Notes: a model not told the origin generated them from the letters alone. DNA of 64,000 nucleotides from Lentisphaerota bacterium (GCA_017134815.1 CP071032.1:2414001-2478000); one strand, 5' to 3'; positions 36,235-45,630 are shown, counted from the stretch's first letter. Program-made: numbers and translations.

Positions 36235-37266
36235 TTAACTACTAAGAACTTCACCAAAAGCCTGACCCAGTATATCCCAAACTTTCTGCGGTTCCGGAGC
36301 GGACAAAAAAGTCCCTTCTCCAGCCCGGTAGGTCCATGAAAAAATAGATTCGATCCCTTCTCTGGAGTATATGTTAACAATGTCTTTAATAAAATTTAGT
36401 TCTGCAGGTGAATCAAAGTAACTCATCACCCAGCGCTGCGGTACCTTGCCGTATTTTTGGGCCAGCGCAACTGTCTGGGCAGCAATTTTACGATGTGCTT
36501 CAAGCGGAGCTGTATAGTCCACGATAATAGATGTGGCAAAAGTGTCAATGTCGTCGCGACTGGCAATTAGCTCCCAGTCGTCAAAGCCGCGTTGCTGTGA
36601 CAGATAATAATTATTGTCCGCAGGCAGCGAGCATTGAGTTATGGTCAGGTCAGGATTGCGGGCCTTGGCGATCCGGCTGCATTCAATCAAGAGTTCGTTG
36701 GCCTGATCATGTCTGAATTTCCTGACTTGACGAGTCAAGGTTTTAGGCATTTCATAATTGTATTTATCCTTAAAGACCCGTTGGGTAATTTCGCTTCTGC
36801 AGCTGAAGTCCGCAGTGCTCTGATAGCTGACCGGGTAGACCGGCATTGCATAATGTGGTTCATCCCAGAAAAAGCCGTCGGCATTGCAGGTGCGAGCCAG
36901 TTCATCAATTATTTCCCAGACATATTCGCGAAAAGCCGGGGATGAAGGAGATGCTGCAGCCAGCGGCTCTCCGGTCAGTGCGGTGAACTGCCGATCCTTA
37001 ATACTGCACTCCTGAAGAAATAAACTCGGTGCTTCCCCGCCAAAAAACTTTCCGATGCCCCAAGTGTTAAGGTATACCTTGAGGCCTGCCTTTTTTGCCG
37101 CATCCACAATTTTTGGGATTTGAGGTTTCCAGAAGAAAATATCAAATTCAGTAAGAGCTATCAGCACTGCATTGCAGTTATGAGCAACCATTTCTGCAAA
37201 ATCTTTACGGGCGTGCTCAACATACGAGATGCCGTAATAACTTACCCCGGTTTCTTTGACTGCCAT
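36235..37266 (-). CDS. Putative TIM-barrel glycoside hydrolase-like protein
   Basis: A 343-residue cytoplasmic protein, with no signal peptide, that looks like a (beta/alpha)8 barrel: regularly spaced strands end in YYGISYVEHAR, AVLIALTEFD, KVYLNTWGIGKFFGG, ADGFFWDEPHY, LTITQCSLP, FATSIIVDY and SIFSWTYRAGEG. FFWDEPHY, with paired acidic residues at a strand end, is a plausible active site. I cannot name a family; it is reminiscent of putative glycoside hydrolases with DUF-type barrels. It is the first gene of a pair with the SIS protein and is divergent from an HTH-PAS regulator, which may control it. Confidence 0.6.
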   Translation of the reverse strand: MAVKETGVSYYGISYVEHARKDFAEMVAHNCNAVLIALTEFDIFFWKPQIPKIVDAAKKAGLKVYLNTWGIGKFFGGEAPSLFLQECSIKDRQFTALTGEPLAAASPSSPAFREYVWEIIDELARTCNADGFFWDEPHYAMPVYPVSYQSTADFSCRSEITQRVFKDKYNYEMPKTLTRQVRKFRHDQANELLIECSRIAKARNPDLTITQCSLPADNNYYLSQQRGFDDWELIASRDDIDTFATSIIVDYTAPLEAHRKIAAQTVALAQKYGKVPQRWVMSYFDSPAELNFIKDIVNIYSREGIESIFSWTYRAGEGTFLSAPEPQKVWDILGQAFGEVLSS

Positions 37267-37365
37267 GATGTTGCTCCAATTATAGTTACTGAATTTATAC
37301 TACAAAAGACACTGGTATTTTAACTTTTATCACCCATTTTTCTTAAAATTATTCAAATTGTCGTA

Positions 37366-37414
37366 TGAAAATTAGACAAAAATGTGTTATAATAATAAAA
37401 GCGTCTAATTTTCA
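37366..37414. promoter_or_regulatory. Inverted-repeat operator around a -10 box
   Basis: TGAAAATTAGAC (37366-37377) and GTCTAATTTTCA (37403-37414) form a perfect 12-bp inverted repeat across 25 bases, bracketing TATAAT at 37388. Each half also lies in a smaller GTCT/AGAC-type dyad. It sits 18 bases before the HTH-PAS gene and in the divergent gap to the TIM-barrel/SIS pair, fitting autoregulation plus control of that pair. Confidence 0.6.
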
Positions 37415-37431
37415 GACAACAGGCAGGAATT

Positions 37432-38529
37432 ATGAGTGCAAATATTGAGAAAATAATACATTTACGCAAAGCCGCAAACCTGACAATTACAAAAGTTGCC
37501 AAGCTGCTGGATAAAGCTCGCAGTACTGTATCCGACTGGGAAAACAGAAAACGGCTGCCCGCCAAAACAGACCTGATCGCCCTGGCTCAGTTGTATGACT
37601 GCAGGCTGAGTGAAATTTCCGACTATGATGATCTGCCTTCGCAAAGCAGTATTATCGATGAAAATATTTTTGCAGCCAATGCTACACATGAACTTCTGGA
37701 AATTATTGATAGATATCAGGAGTTTTCGCCAAGTGCCTTAAAGTCACTTCAATATGTTCTGCATGAGAACAGACGGCTTGAGACGGTGAACCGTTCACTC
37801 CAGAAAAATAAAAAGCGTTTGACATCAATATTCAATGCCATCAATGAAATATTATATATTAAAGACCGGAAGCGCATACTGAGAGTTGTGAACAATAAAT
37901 TTCTTGAGCAGCTGCCGCCCGGACATACTGCCGAAGATATTATCGGCCTGCAGACTATAGACCTCTTTGGTCTGAGGGATATTTCCGGAATTATTCCTTT
38001 GGAAAACAGTGTTTTTGATACCGGCAAAAGAATTATCGACGAGAAAATAAACATACCGGGAGGGACCGGGGAGCAGCACGGGTTGATATGTATAGAACCT
38101 ATTTACGGTAATTACGACGAGGTTACTGAAATCGCCGTCAGTATTAAGGACATAACCGGTATCGTTGACAGTCTGGAGCGCCTGAAGCTGCTGGAATCTA
38201 TCATTGATAATATTGACGAAGTTATTTGGATTGAACTTCCTCATAAAGGCAGGTATGAATACATAAGTGAAGGCATTGAGCGACTTTGCGGCTACAAGGC
38301 TGATGAGATACGAACCAATCCGTCTCTGTGGCGTTCCATTCTTGATAAAAAAGACCTTGAGGTTCTTGGCTTGGACCGGGATTCTTTGTATTTAAATCCC
38401 GGCACCTATAAGATAAGAGTGCATCATAAAAACGGCAGGAAAAAACTGATTGAACTGAATATTCATCAATCAAAAACGAGAAGTGGCCGCACGTTTTACT
38501 ATGGTATCAACAAAGACATTTCCGGTTGA
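37432..38529 (+). CDS. XRE-type HTH regulator with two PAS domains
   Basis: A 365-residue regulator. Residues 5-60 are an XRE/Cro helix-turn-helix (LRKAANLTITKVAKLLDKARSTVSDWE in three helices). After a ~70-residue linker, a PAS domain at about 125-235 (FNAINEILYIKDRKRIL, GLQTIDLFGLRD) and a PAS/PAC domain at 245-364 (IIDNIDEVIWIELPHKGRY, SEGIERLCGYKADEI) follow. A DNA-binding domain with sensory PAS modules and no kinase suggests a one-component transcription factor. It is preceded by an excellent operator-like inverted repeat and followed by a hairpin. Confidence 0.88.
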   Translation: MSANIEKIIHLRKAANLTITKVAKLLDKARSTVSDWENRKRLPAKTDLIALAQLYDCRLSEISDYDDLPSQSSIIDENIFAANATHELLEIIDRYQEFSPSALKSLQYVLHENRRLETVNRSLQKNKKRLTSIFNAINEILYIKDRKRILRVVNNKFLEQLPPGHTAEDIIGLQTIDLFGLRDISGIIPLENSVFDTGKRIIDEKINIPGGTGEQHGLICIEPIYGNYDEVTEIAVSIKDITGIVDSLERLKLLESIIDNIDEVIWIELPHKGRYEYISEGIERLCGYKADEIRTNPSLWRSILDKKDLEVLGLDRDSLYLNPGTYKIRVHHKNGRKKLIELNIHQSKTRSGRTFYYGINKDISG

Positions 38530-38647
38530 AAACCTGTTATATTAAATGCCACGGAATATTATTGACGGCATAAGGATTTGCTTCATCGCATCAGTTGATT
38601 TTTAGTGATTTTCCTGGTGGGAACAATGGCGTTAATATGAAATAAGG

Positions 38648-38685
38648 GCGCAGCTGCATCCTGCCGAAGCAGCATGCAGCCGCGC
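38648..38685 (+). terminator. Terminator of the HTH-PAS gene
   Basis: GCGC and GCTGCAT pair with ATGCAGC and GCGC, with one single-base bulge, and GGGTTTGTTTT follows. It lies ~120 bases after the stop and before the convergent GH72-like gene. Confidence 0.6.
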
Positions 38686-38748
38686 GGGTTTGTTTTGGAT
38701 TTTGCCTCTGTTCAACCGAAGTTGAACTTTGGGAAAACCCCAGAAAAT

Positions 38749-39915
38749 CTACTTATCTGCCGGCGGGTTTGGAAGCGGCTTGTTAAACTTGTTATTTGGA
38801 TTATTTATCGGAACAGGTTCGGGGATTGGAACGTTAGGAGCTACTGCACCTTTTCCCATTACCCCGGAGTATTGATTAATCAGATTTACCCAGCCGCCTT
38901 TTGGTGTCGGCTGCATGGTGCTCTTATTGATCAACCCGAATTTATCGCCTGTCTCAAAAAATCTGTAGGCAAAACCGCCGCACAGAATATTACTCATGTT
39001 TTTGTTCTGTACCATTTTGCTGCCAAAGAGATATGGCACCTGAGTCCAGGTCCTGACGCCATTAATGTCGTGGCATTCCATAGAGCCATATTCGCCAAAT
39101 ATGACCGGAACGTATTTAGCGATTGGTGTCAGAAAGTCATAGAGCTGGCTGTATGCAGAAATTCTTACCTGCAGTGTGCCGCCTCCCCACCGGTAGCAGT
39201 TATAGCCAATGAAATCGGCGCGCTCCGCCTTGCTGCCGCAAATGTAAAAGCTCATGGCATTCTGAGTGAAACTCGGATCATCGCGCAGTACAACTCCTAT
39301 TGGAATACACCTGGTGCTGCCTGATTGCTGATATTTTTTTAAATACTTGATAACCGCTTTTACATAACTGGCGGCACGAGGATCGGAACCAGAACCGGTT
39401 GCTGCACTTGAAAACGGCGCGGCAAGTACTTCATTTGATACGGAATAGCACAATACATTAGGATATTTATTGAATTCCTTAGCGACACTTACAACTCTGG
39501 GACAAGCTTTTTTGAAGTTAAAATCCTGATTGGCGCTCCTGGCATAAATGCAGGTTGGCGACGAGCCGCCGGTGACCATCCCCACCATTACATAAATTCC
39601 CTTTGTAGCAAGGAAACTCATGACCAGGCTGTGATCTTTTTGAGGATCAACCTGATAGACTCTGATAGCATTTATATTGGCTTTCTTCCAGAAGTTATTG
39701 TACATCTGCTGAATTGTTCCAAGCTGGTCATTGGCGACAGGATCAACATTGTCAATAGGTTGATAATCGATTCCCTTTATATTGATGCGGGTATTAGTTC
39801 CGTCATCAAATATAAATTTGTTACTGAATACTTTGATCGAAGAGATTGCTTCCGCATGAGAAATAAGTAGAATTGCGATGCAGCTTAAAATAGCGCTTAG
39901 CAGTAACTTTTTCAT
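38749..39915 (-). CDS. Secreted GH72-like (beta-1,3-glucanosyltransferase-type) enzyme
   Basis: A 388-residue secreted protein with signal peptide KKLLLSAILSCIAILLISHA. The mature part follows fungal GH72 (Gas/Gel) enzymes block by block: FIFDDG then INIKGIDYQPIDNVDPVAND, INAIRVYQVDPQKDHSLVM, KYPNVLCYSVSNEVL with acid/base Glu162, ERADFIGYNCYRW, PVIFGEYGS with nucleophile Glu275, and GGFAYRFFETGDKFGL. GH72 enzymes cut and re-join beta-1,3-glucan chains. A proline-rich tail ends the protein; the fungal Cys-box/X8 domain is absent. Characterised members are fungal, so a bacterial copy is notable. GAGAGGAT precedes the ATG. Confidence 0.72.
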   Translation of the reverse strand: MKKLLLSAILSCIAILLISHAEAISSIKVFSNKFIFDDGTNTRINIKGIDYQPIDNVDPVANDQLGTIQQMYNNFWKKANINAIRVYQVDPQKDHSLVMSFLATKGIYVMVGMVTGGSSPTCIYARSANQDFNFKKACPRVVSVAKEFNKYPNVLCYSVSNEVLAAPFSSAATGSGSDPRAASYVKAVIKYLKKYQQSGSTRCIPIGVVLRDDPSFTQNAMSFYICGSKAERADFIGYNCYRWGGGTLQVRISAYSQLYDFLTPIAKYVPVIFGEYGSMECHDINGVRTWTQVPYLFGSKMVQNKNMSNILCGGFAYRFFETGDKFGLINKSTMQPTPKGGWVNLINQYSGVMGKGAVAPNVPIPEPVPINNPNNKFNKPLPNPPADK

Positions 39916-40182
39916 TTATCCTCTCACTTTCCATAAAAACGATTTTTTGCCTTTCCTCCGAATAACTTTAAAATACAACTGATATTTATTATGTCTATTT
40001 TTTGTTTTATATTTTCGTTAGAAAAATAAATATTTTATAATTTCAATTAAAAGGATATTGAACAGTATCGCAAGATTTGCGGGATGATCAATCGGCCTGG
40101 ATTAACAGGTAAAGTGGAAACAGTCATATACATATGCCCGCATATTTTGCGTTGTTATTAAGTATGGGAAGCTTAAACGGCA
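39916..40182. other. Intergenic region between GH72-like and foldase genes
   Basis: AT-rich, with no coding frame. It should hold the GH72-like promoter on the minus strand; the ribosome site GAGAGGA is visible at its left end. Confidence 0.35.
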
Positions 40183-40214
40183 AAAAAAATCCTCCCGGGT
40201 GGGGAGGATTTTTT
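40183..40214 (-). terminator. Terminator of the PpiC-type foldase gene
   Basis: Read on the minus strand, AATCCTCCC and GGGAGGATT pair around a 4-base loop and a run of T residues follows. A-rich and T-rich flanks on both sides make it potentially bidirectional. It lies 24 bases after the stop. Confidence 0.9.
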
Positions 40215-40237
40215 CGAATAAACTCAAACGGTTTCGT

Positions 40238-41353
40238 TTATTTAACGAAATATTTGATATTGTGTTTTTTCTCAATAGCCTTGATGAAAGGAGTAGCCTG
40301 TTTTGCAACTTTCTGCTGTTTGAGCAGCTGTTTAATCATCGGGGCTTCTTCTTTAAGAGTTTTCATACTGGCTTTTTTGAGTGCATCGCGACGGATGATG
40401 TGATAACCGAACTTAGTCTTAACCAGACCGCTGGTTTCGCCGGGTTTGAGCTTTTTGACAGCATCTTCAAAAGGCTTGACCATTTGACCAGCCTTGAAAG
40501 CACCAAGTGAACCGTCTGCAGTTTTGCCGCTTGGGCATGCACTGTATTCCCGGGCAAGCTTTTCAAAAGATTCGCCTTTTTTCAGCTTAGCCATAACTTC
40601 TTCGGCTTTGGCTTTTGCCGCTTTTTCACTGGCAGGGGTTTTATCCTTGAATGCAATCAGGATGTGCGAAGCACGCATAGCATCTTTAGGATCACCTGCA
40701 ACTTTGAATTTGGCTTTGTTATTGTTGTAGTAATCAGTAACTTCTTTGTCAGTTACAGTGATTTTAGAAATCAGACGATCATTTACAAAAGCGTCGATAG
40801 CCGCGTTGTCCTGAACCTGTTTTTTGGCAGAGTTGGTTTCAATAAATTTGTCAATAGTCATACCACTGCGGGCAAGCTGACTTTTAACCATTTCCAACTG
40901 CTGTTTTGACAGTTTGCTGAGGTTGTCGCGGAAATTCTTTTCTGCAAGAGCCTTTGAGGGTTTGAAACCGGCTTTAGCAGCTTCTTCCATGAGAACTTTA
41001 CGTTCAATGAAAGTCTTAACCAGGCGCGGAGCCATTTGCTTAAGCATGTCCTGTGTCAGACGCGGAGGCATTTTTCCGCCGGGCAAAGTTGATGTAAAGA
41101 ATTTGATAAGCTCTTCTTTCTGGACCTTTTTGCCATCTACTTCAGCGATAGTCTGCGGCAGGAAGCCCCAGATATCCTTGGAGTCAGATTGGGCGGCCTT
41201 GGCGTCAGCCTTGGCTGCCGGAGCAGCTTTTTCTGCAGCTACGGCTTTAGTAGCCGGAGCCGGGGCAGCTGCTTTTTTAGCATCGGCTTTGTCTGCTCCA
41301 AAAGCGACAGTAGCAGCGCCAGTCATGAGAAGTGCAAGTGTTAATTTCTTCAT
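40238..41353 (-). CDS. Periplasmic PpiC/SurA/PrsA-type peptidyl-prolyl isomerase
   Basis: A 371-residue exported foldase. A signal peptide (LTLALLMTGAATVAFGA) is followed by an Ala/Lys-rich low-complexity linker to about residue 55. Residues 60-205 are a helical SurA_N-like chaperone domain, and residues about 225-325 form one parvulin domain (ASHILIAFKDK, GESFEKLAREYSACPSGKTA, GSLGAFKAGQMVKPFEDAV, SGLVKTKFGYHIIRR). It should assist folding of exported or outer-membrane proteins. One parvulin domain instead of two makes it PrsA/PpiD-like rather than a classic SurA. It is monocistronic. Confidence 0.92.
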   Translation of the reverse strand: MKKLTLALLMTGAATVAFGADKADAKKAAAPAPATKAVAAEKAAPAAKADAKAAQSDSKDIWGFLPQTIAEVDGKKVQKEELIKFFTSTLPGGKMPPRLTQDMLKQMAPRLVKTFIERKVLMEEAAKAGFKPSKALAEKNFRDNLSKLSKQQLEMVKSQLARSGMTIDKFIETNSAKKQVQDNAAIDAFVNDRLISKITVTDKEVTDYYNNNKAKFKVAGDPKDAMRASHILIAFKDKTPASEKAAKAKAEEVMAKLKKGESFEKLAREYSACPSGKTADGSLGAFKAGQMVKPFEDAVKKLKPGETSGLVKTKFGYHIIRRDALKKASMKTLKEEAPMIKQLLKQQKVAKQATPFIKAIEKKHNIKYFVK

Positions 41354-41939
41354 TTGAAATTCCTTCCTGTTTTATTCACTAAACAGTTTTATTTCGGTAA
41401 AACTAACTTAATTAATTATGAAAAGCAATTTACCGTCCTTTTTTGCTGAAACCGTGAGACAAGTTAACATAGCAGGTTAGACATTGCAAGTGACTTTATG
41501 TTCCAAACAATAAGAAAAGTATAATAAAGTAACACAACCATCCCACAGTATTCATCATAGGCACATTGTGTGTATTCTCAAAACTGATAACTGAAAGTCA
41601 GGGTAAGCAGGACAGGGTGGGAGCCTCTCGGGTATGACGGTGTCAGCATTACTTTGCGCTGCTGCTTATGAGACCGCTAAGGATACGCATTTGTCAGTGG
41701 TAAAAATGCAGAAATTAAAAATGCCATGTTAAATAAATATAATTCTTTACAGTCGGATATCTGAAGAAAATTATTTTACTTTAACTTTTTTGTGACGACA
41801 ATAATAAAGGAACTAATATATGGTTAGAACTTGACAAGCATGAGTTTCTGCCTTATTTTTTATTTAAATTGGAAACATTTTATTATATTTTTCCGCTTGT
41901 TATCTTTTCAGAAAATTCAAGCGGTAGGGTGGTTTGTGT
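41354..41939. other. Transition to the AT-rich island, no gene seen
   Basis: This gap holds the promoter of the foldase gene (minus strand) at its left and no credible coding frame. Base composition falls here from the core level to the AT-rich level of the island. Confidence 0.4.
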
Positions 41940-42140
41940 ATGCGCTTTTTAATTATCATCTTGCTGTTCCTGTGGGCAGCTACGTTGTCCGGAGCAGAGG
42001 GATATATGGCTGCTTCATCTCTGTCACGTAACAGCCTGCCGCTTTCAAATTACACAATTAAAAACCTCGGTAAATATGCTCTCCTGCTGGCACACCAGAT
42101 GAGCTTGCTTTTTCAAATCCTTCATATATACTATATTTGA
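41940..42140 (+). CDS. Possible short exported peptide
   Basis: An ATG at 41940 after GGGTGG opens 66 codons. The first 20 residues (MRFLIIILLFLWAATLSGAE) form a convincing signal peptide; the rest has no recognisable domain and ends abruptly. It may be the 5' end of a gene interrupted by insertion of the neighbouring element or a true small secreted peptide. No homology is recognised. Confidence 0.35.
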   Translation: MRFLIIILLFLWAATLSGAEGYMAASSLSRNSLPLSNYTIKNLGKYALLLAHQMSLLFQILHIYYI

Positions 42141-42229
42141 GCTTATAAACAGGATAGAGACAATGTCATACGGTAGCAGTAGATAGCTAATAACAGCACT
42201 ACATTGTAGGACATAGATAGGATTTTATT

Positions 42230-43534
42230 ATGCAAAAGATCAAGTTTACAAAAACTAAAATTGAAAAGTTACCCGTTCCAGAAAAGAAGACAAAATATCA
42301 GGATGTTGATACAAAGTACCTGCATTTAATAATATCACCCAAAGATTCCCGCACCTATTATTATATACGAAATATTAACGGTCGTCCTAAATATATCAAA
42401 ATTGCCTCCTACGGAGAAGTGTCAATTAAAGCAGCACAGCAACGTTGTGTTGAAATAAGTAATGACATAATGCGAGGCATTGATACCAAGCAAAAAGAAA
42501 AGCAAGACATTACACTTGAAGAGGCATTTGATTATTGGCTTAAGCATCGCGAGAAGAATAAAGGATGGCATAGAGACTTGACAGACTGTAGTAATCGCTT
42601 TGGTTCTTATGTTCCACTAAAACTTAAAAACAAGCGAGTAATTGATATTATGCGGGCTGAAATGAGAAAGCTTCATATTAAAGCTCGCCATGAAATTGGT
42701 CTTCATGCAGCTAATCGTCTTTTGCAAAACATTAGAGCCGCAATTAATCTTTTAATTAAGCATGACTATGATATCCTTCAAAACCCTGCTGCAATGATCG
42801 ACCTTTTTAAGGAGAGAAGCCGCTCTCGCTTCATCAAAGATAACGAAGTTGAGCGTTTTTTTACTGAGCTTATGAAGTCGAGCAGTCAAGACTTCAAAGA
42901 TTTTGTTTTGATTGCACTTTTCACTTCAAAGCGAAAAAACAATGTTTTGGCTGCCGAGTGGTCTGAAATTGATTTTAATAAAGGTCTTTGGACAATTCCA
43001 GGCAGAAAGACTAAAAATGATGATGATGATGTGACTGTCTTGGATGATGCCGTGCTTGATATTTTAAAGCGACGCAAAAAAGAACAAATTACGAAAGGGA
43101 TAGAGGCAAATTGGATCTTTCATTCTCAAGATAGCAAGAACGGTCACTACGAAAGCCCAGCAAACTCTTGGAAAAATTTACTCAAGCGTGCCGGAATCGA
43201 AGACTTGCGCATCCACGATCTACGCCGTACTTTAGCAAGCTGGATGGCGAATCAGAATGTATCTTTGCACATGATAGCTGGTGTCCTTGGCCAGAAGTCG
43301 ACGGGAGTAACCCCTACCTATGCTCGTTTAAGCGTCGACCCTAAACGTGAAGCCGTGAGCAATGCTGTGGCTGAGATGTTGAAAGTTGGGAATCTGAAAC
43401 TTGGTGATAACGGGCTAGAATTTGATAAGACAAAACAAAGAATTCAAAAAATTGCGAAGCAATTGGGCGAACATCCGGGCTTAATTACAGGTGTTGAGCA
43501 ATATATAGACAGCAAAACTTCGGTTTCAATGTAA
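42230..43534 (+). CDS. int: Tyrosine recombinase (P4-type integrase)
   Basis: A 434-residue integrase. Residues 1-95 are a DUF4102-type arm-binding domain (TKTKIEKLPVPEKKTKYQD, GRPKYIKIASYGEVS), then a core-binding domain, then the catalytic domain from about 200. Active-site elements are Arg in ALFTSKRKNNVLAAEW, Lys in GRKTKNDDDD, HDLRRT, the GQKSTGVTPTYARLS block and its Tyr nucleophile. P4-like integrases insert genomic islands and satellite phages, often at tRNA ends; no tRNA is seen nearby. It marks the left part of the AT-rich island. Confidence 0.93.
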   Translation: MQKIKFTKTKIEKLPVPEKKTKYQDVDTKYLHLIISPKDSRTYYYIRNINGRPKYIKIASYGEVSIKAAQQRCVEISNDIMRGIDTKQKEKQDITLEEAFDYWLKHREKNKGWHRDLTDCSNRFGSYVPLKLKNKRVIDIMRAEMRKLHIKARHEIGLHAANRLLQNIRAAINLLIKHDYDILQNPAAMIDLFKERSRSRFIKDNEVERFFTELMKSSSQDFKDFVLIALFTSKRKNNVLAAEWSEIDFNKGLWTIPGRKTKNDDDDVTVLDDAVLDILKRRKKEQITKGIEANWIFHSQDSKNGHYESPANSWKNLLKRAGIEDLRIHDLRRTLASWMANQNVSLHMIAGVLGQKSTGVTPTYARLSVDPKREAVSNAVAEMLKVGNLKLGDNGLEFDKTKQRIQKIAKQLGEHPGLITGVEQYIDSKTSVSM

Positions 43535-43985
43535 TATTTTAGTGTCTATTTTCTAAATAATTAAGCTTAAAAAAGGGCTAAAATATCAGAAAAATTAGTA
43601 ATATTTAAGTATATTATCAAAAATGACAAGTTTAATGTTTTTGATAACTTACAAACCTTGAGATTGGTCATAATTTTCCAAGACTACAGAATTATAAAAA
43701 GCACTAACTTTTGCTTTTATAATTCTTGTCTTTCAAAGCCAACTTGTATAACCTGACTAGCTCATATTTGTTCATGGGGTCTTAAATAGCCTATAATACA
43801 TTTCATCTCAGATTTATCACTTAAAATGCTTTTTGCATAAATTAAAGAAACTTTTTTGTTGAATTCAGGAGCTTTGTTTAAAAATCCTTTACGATTTTTC
43901 CAAGTCGAATTTCAATGCCCCAGCAAGGTAAATGTGAAATTTTAACTGCAGAACCATTAATATTTTAAAACTGGAGGAAACTTAA
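43535..43985. other. Intergenic region with two long inverted repeats
   Basis: TTATCAAAAA with TTTTTGATAA (43614-43647) and AGAATTATAAAA with TTTTATAATTCT (43688-43726) are perfect inverted repeats of 10 and 12 bp. They may stop integrase transcription or bind recombination proteins. No gene is seen until 43986. Confidence 0.45.
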
Positions 43986-44144
43986 TTGCAACCCAAATCC
44001 TTAAAAGAAATTAGAGAGTGGAATCATGCGCATACTTTTGATAGAGAGTTGTCAGCCAAGTTTTTAAAAGGCTTAAATAATATCAGAACAGACTGTATAA
44101 GAAGTCGACGTGCAGCTACAAACTTAACAAATAGTCAATACTAA
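43986..44144 (+). CDS. Small basic protein of the replication module
   Basis: A TTG start nine bases after the strong site CTGGAGGAAA opens a 52-residue frame ending at TAA 44142-44144. The product is basic and hydrophilic (LKEIREWNHAHTFDRELSAK, IRSRRAATNLTNSQ) with no recognised domain. It stands directly before the decayed replication genes in the same direction, a position where phages and satellites keep small regulators. Confidence 0.5.
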   Translation: MQPKSLKEIREWNHAHTFDRELSAKFLKGLNNIRTDCIRSRRAATNLTNSQY

Positions 44145-44219
44145 TTTCAGTAGGTTAACGCCTAGTTACTATATAGAGAGAAGCAAAGAAAAAGTTTAAA
44201 AATAGAGGAAAACTAAATC

Positions 44220-44985
44220 ATGAAAAACCTTCCATTCTTTAAGTTTGACTGCATTGAGTGGCTTACTGGCAAAATTAAACTGTGTGATATGGAAGAACAG
44301 GGCATATTCATCAATCTTTGTGCTATGATTTGGCGAGAAAATGGTAAAATCGAAAATGACCGTTTTTTGCATCGAAAAGCAGGTGCTTTCTGATGCTTTA
44401 GAGTGCTTTTTAGAATTAGGTATTATTACAGAAAAAGACGGTTTTTTGAGCGTGGATTTCATAAATCAACAGCTTTCTGAACGTGAATAATTTATCCGGC
44501 AAAAAACTGCAGCTGGCAAAAAAGGCGGTCGCCCTAAAAAGCAAGAGAAATCTAAGCATAAGCAGAAAGCAGAATGCAGAAAGGATATAATCAAAAAGAA
44601 TTTCTTAACAGAAATCCCAAAAAGTAAGCCCTTTTTGCCTCCCACTGTTACTCCAATTGATTATTCCAGTCATGTCAAAGAGTGGAACCAGTTTGCTAAG
44701 TAGCATGGGCTGCCAAAGGTGGAAAAGCTCACCAAGAGCCGTAAAAACAGAATCAAGTCTCGACTAGCTGAAGGGTTTGATTGGTGCAAAGTCCTACCCC
44801 GAATCAGCAGTAGCAGCTTCCTGCGGGGCGACAATAACCGGAACTGGAAAGTGTTCTTCGACTGGCTGTTAATGAATGAAAACAATTGGCTTAAAGTAGC
44901 TGAAGGACATTATGACTCAGTTCAAAAAGCCAACCAATATCAGCTCAAAAGCATTAATCCAATGAACTATTCGGAGGTGTTCTAG
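44220..44985 (+). pseudogene. Broken DUF1376/DnaD-like replication protein
   Basis: After AGAGGA an ATG opens MKNLPFFKFDCIEWLTGKIK, the typical start of phage replisome-organiser (DUF1376-like) proteins, but the frame ends at TGA 44391. Translation resumes in the +1 frame at 44392 (SDALECFLELGIITEKDG), passes a TAA at 44488 and a TAG at 44701, and finishes with a DnaD-like tail (RISSSSFLRGDNNRNWKVFF). One frameshift and two nonsense codons make it a pseudogene. Its last base is shared with the start GTG of the helicase-loader gene, the normal coupled order of such modules. Confidence 0.8.
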
Positions 44986-45613
44986 TGATTGTTGATTTAC
45001 AACGGCTCACTCCAAGAAATCGGCGTCAACTTGCAGCCGATAAATTAACTCAATATTCCGAACACCATCGAGAATTTATTGGAAAATATGGCTATGAGGA
45101 ACGCTGCTCAACTGCCTTTGATGAGCTTACCGCTTATCTGGCTCATTATGCTGCTGGCCACTGGGGTGAGCACTATGATTTGCCGGAACTTGGTCTGTTC
45201 CTGTTTGGGCCCTGTGAAACTGGAAAAACCTATGCCATGCAAATACTTTCTGGGTTATTCAAAGTAGAACTAGTAACTGCGGCCTAATTGGTTAGGTAAT
45301 ACGCAATAGGTGGTGAAAGGCTATTATGGGAATACGTCGACCGATTTAAGTATAAGACATTGATCATCGATGATATTGCCGGAGAAAGAGAGGTTAAGAG
45401 CTATGGTAATGCAAGTCCATTGATCGATTATGCGGCAGAGCGCTACAACCTCTTTAAACATAATGGAACTCTGACTTTTTTACAACCAACGCCGAAGGAC
45501 GTGAAGAACTAAAAGCCCGCTATGGTGATCGGGTTGTTAGCCGGATTCTTGGCATGCGTGATCCGATTTATATTGCAGGTCAAGATTATCGCTTACAGCG
45601 GCAAGCTAGCTAG
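44985..45613 (+). pseudogene. Broken DnaC-like helicase loader (AAA+ ATPase)
   Basis: The first frame gives DLQRLTPRNRRQLAADKLTQ and Walker A GPCETGKTYAMQIL (an unusual Cys-Glu in the loop), then TAA at 45285 and again at 45297. The same frame continues with YAIGGERLLWEY and Walker B TLIIDDIAGE, up to a T-tract at 45476-45481 where one base is missing. The shifted frame then gives TTNAEGREELKARYGDRVVS and SRILGM, the sensor and arginine-finger region of DnaC/IstB loaders, ending at 45613. Two stops and a 1-base deletion show it is dead. Confidence 0.82.
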
Positions 45614-45630
45614 AAAGGAACAATCCCTTT

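Noticed and set aside
38674-39324. Plus-strand frame opposite the GH72-like gene
   Set aside because: The minus-strand protein has a signal peptide and full catalytic motifs; the opposite frame shows no domain.
44220-45613. Reassignment of TAA/TAG to glutamine in a phage-type genetic code
   Set aside because: Frameshifts occur in the same genes, while neighbouring genes, including the integrase, use normal stops and read through none.
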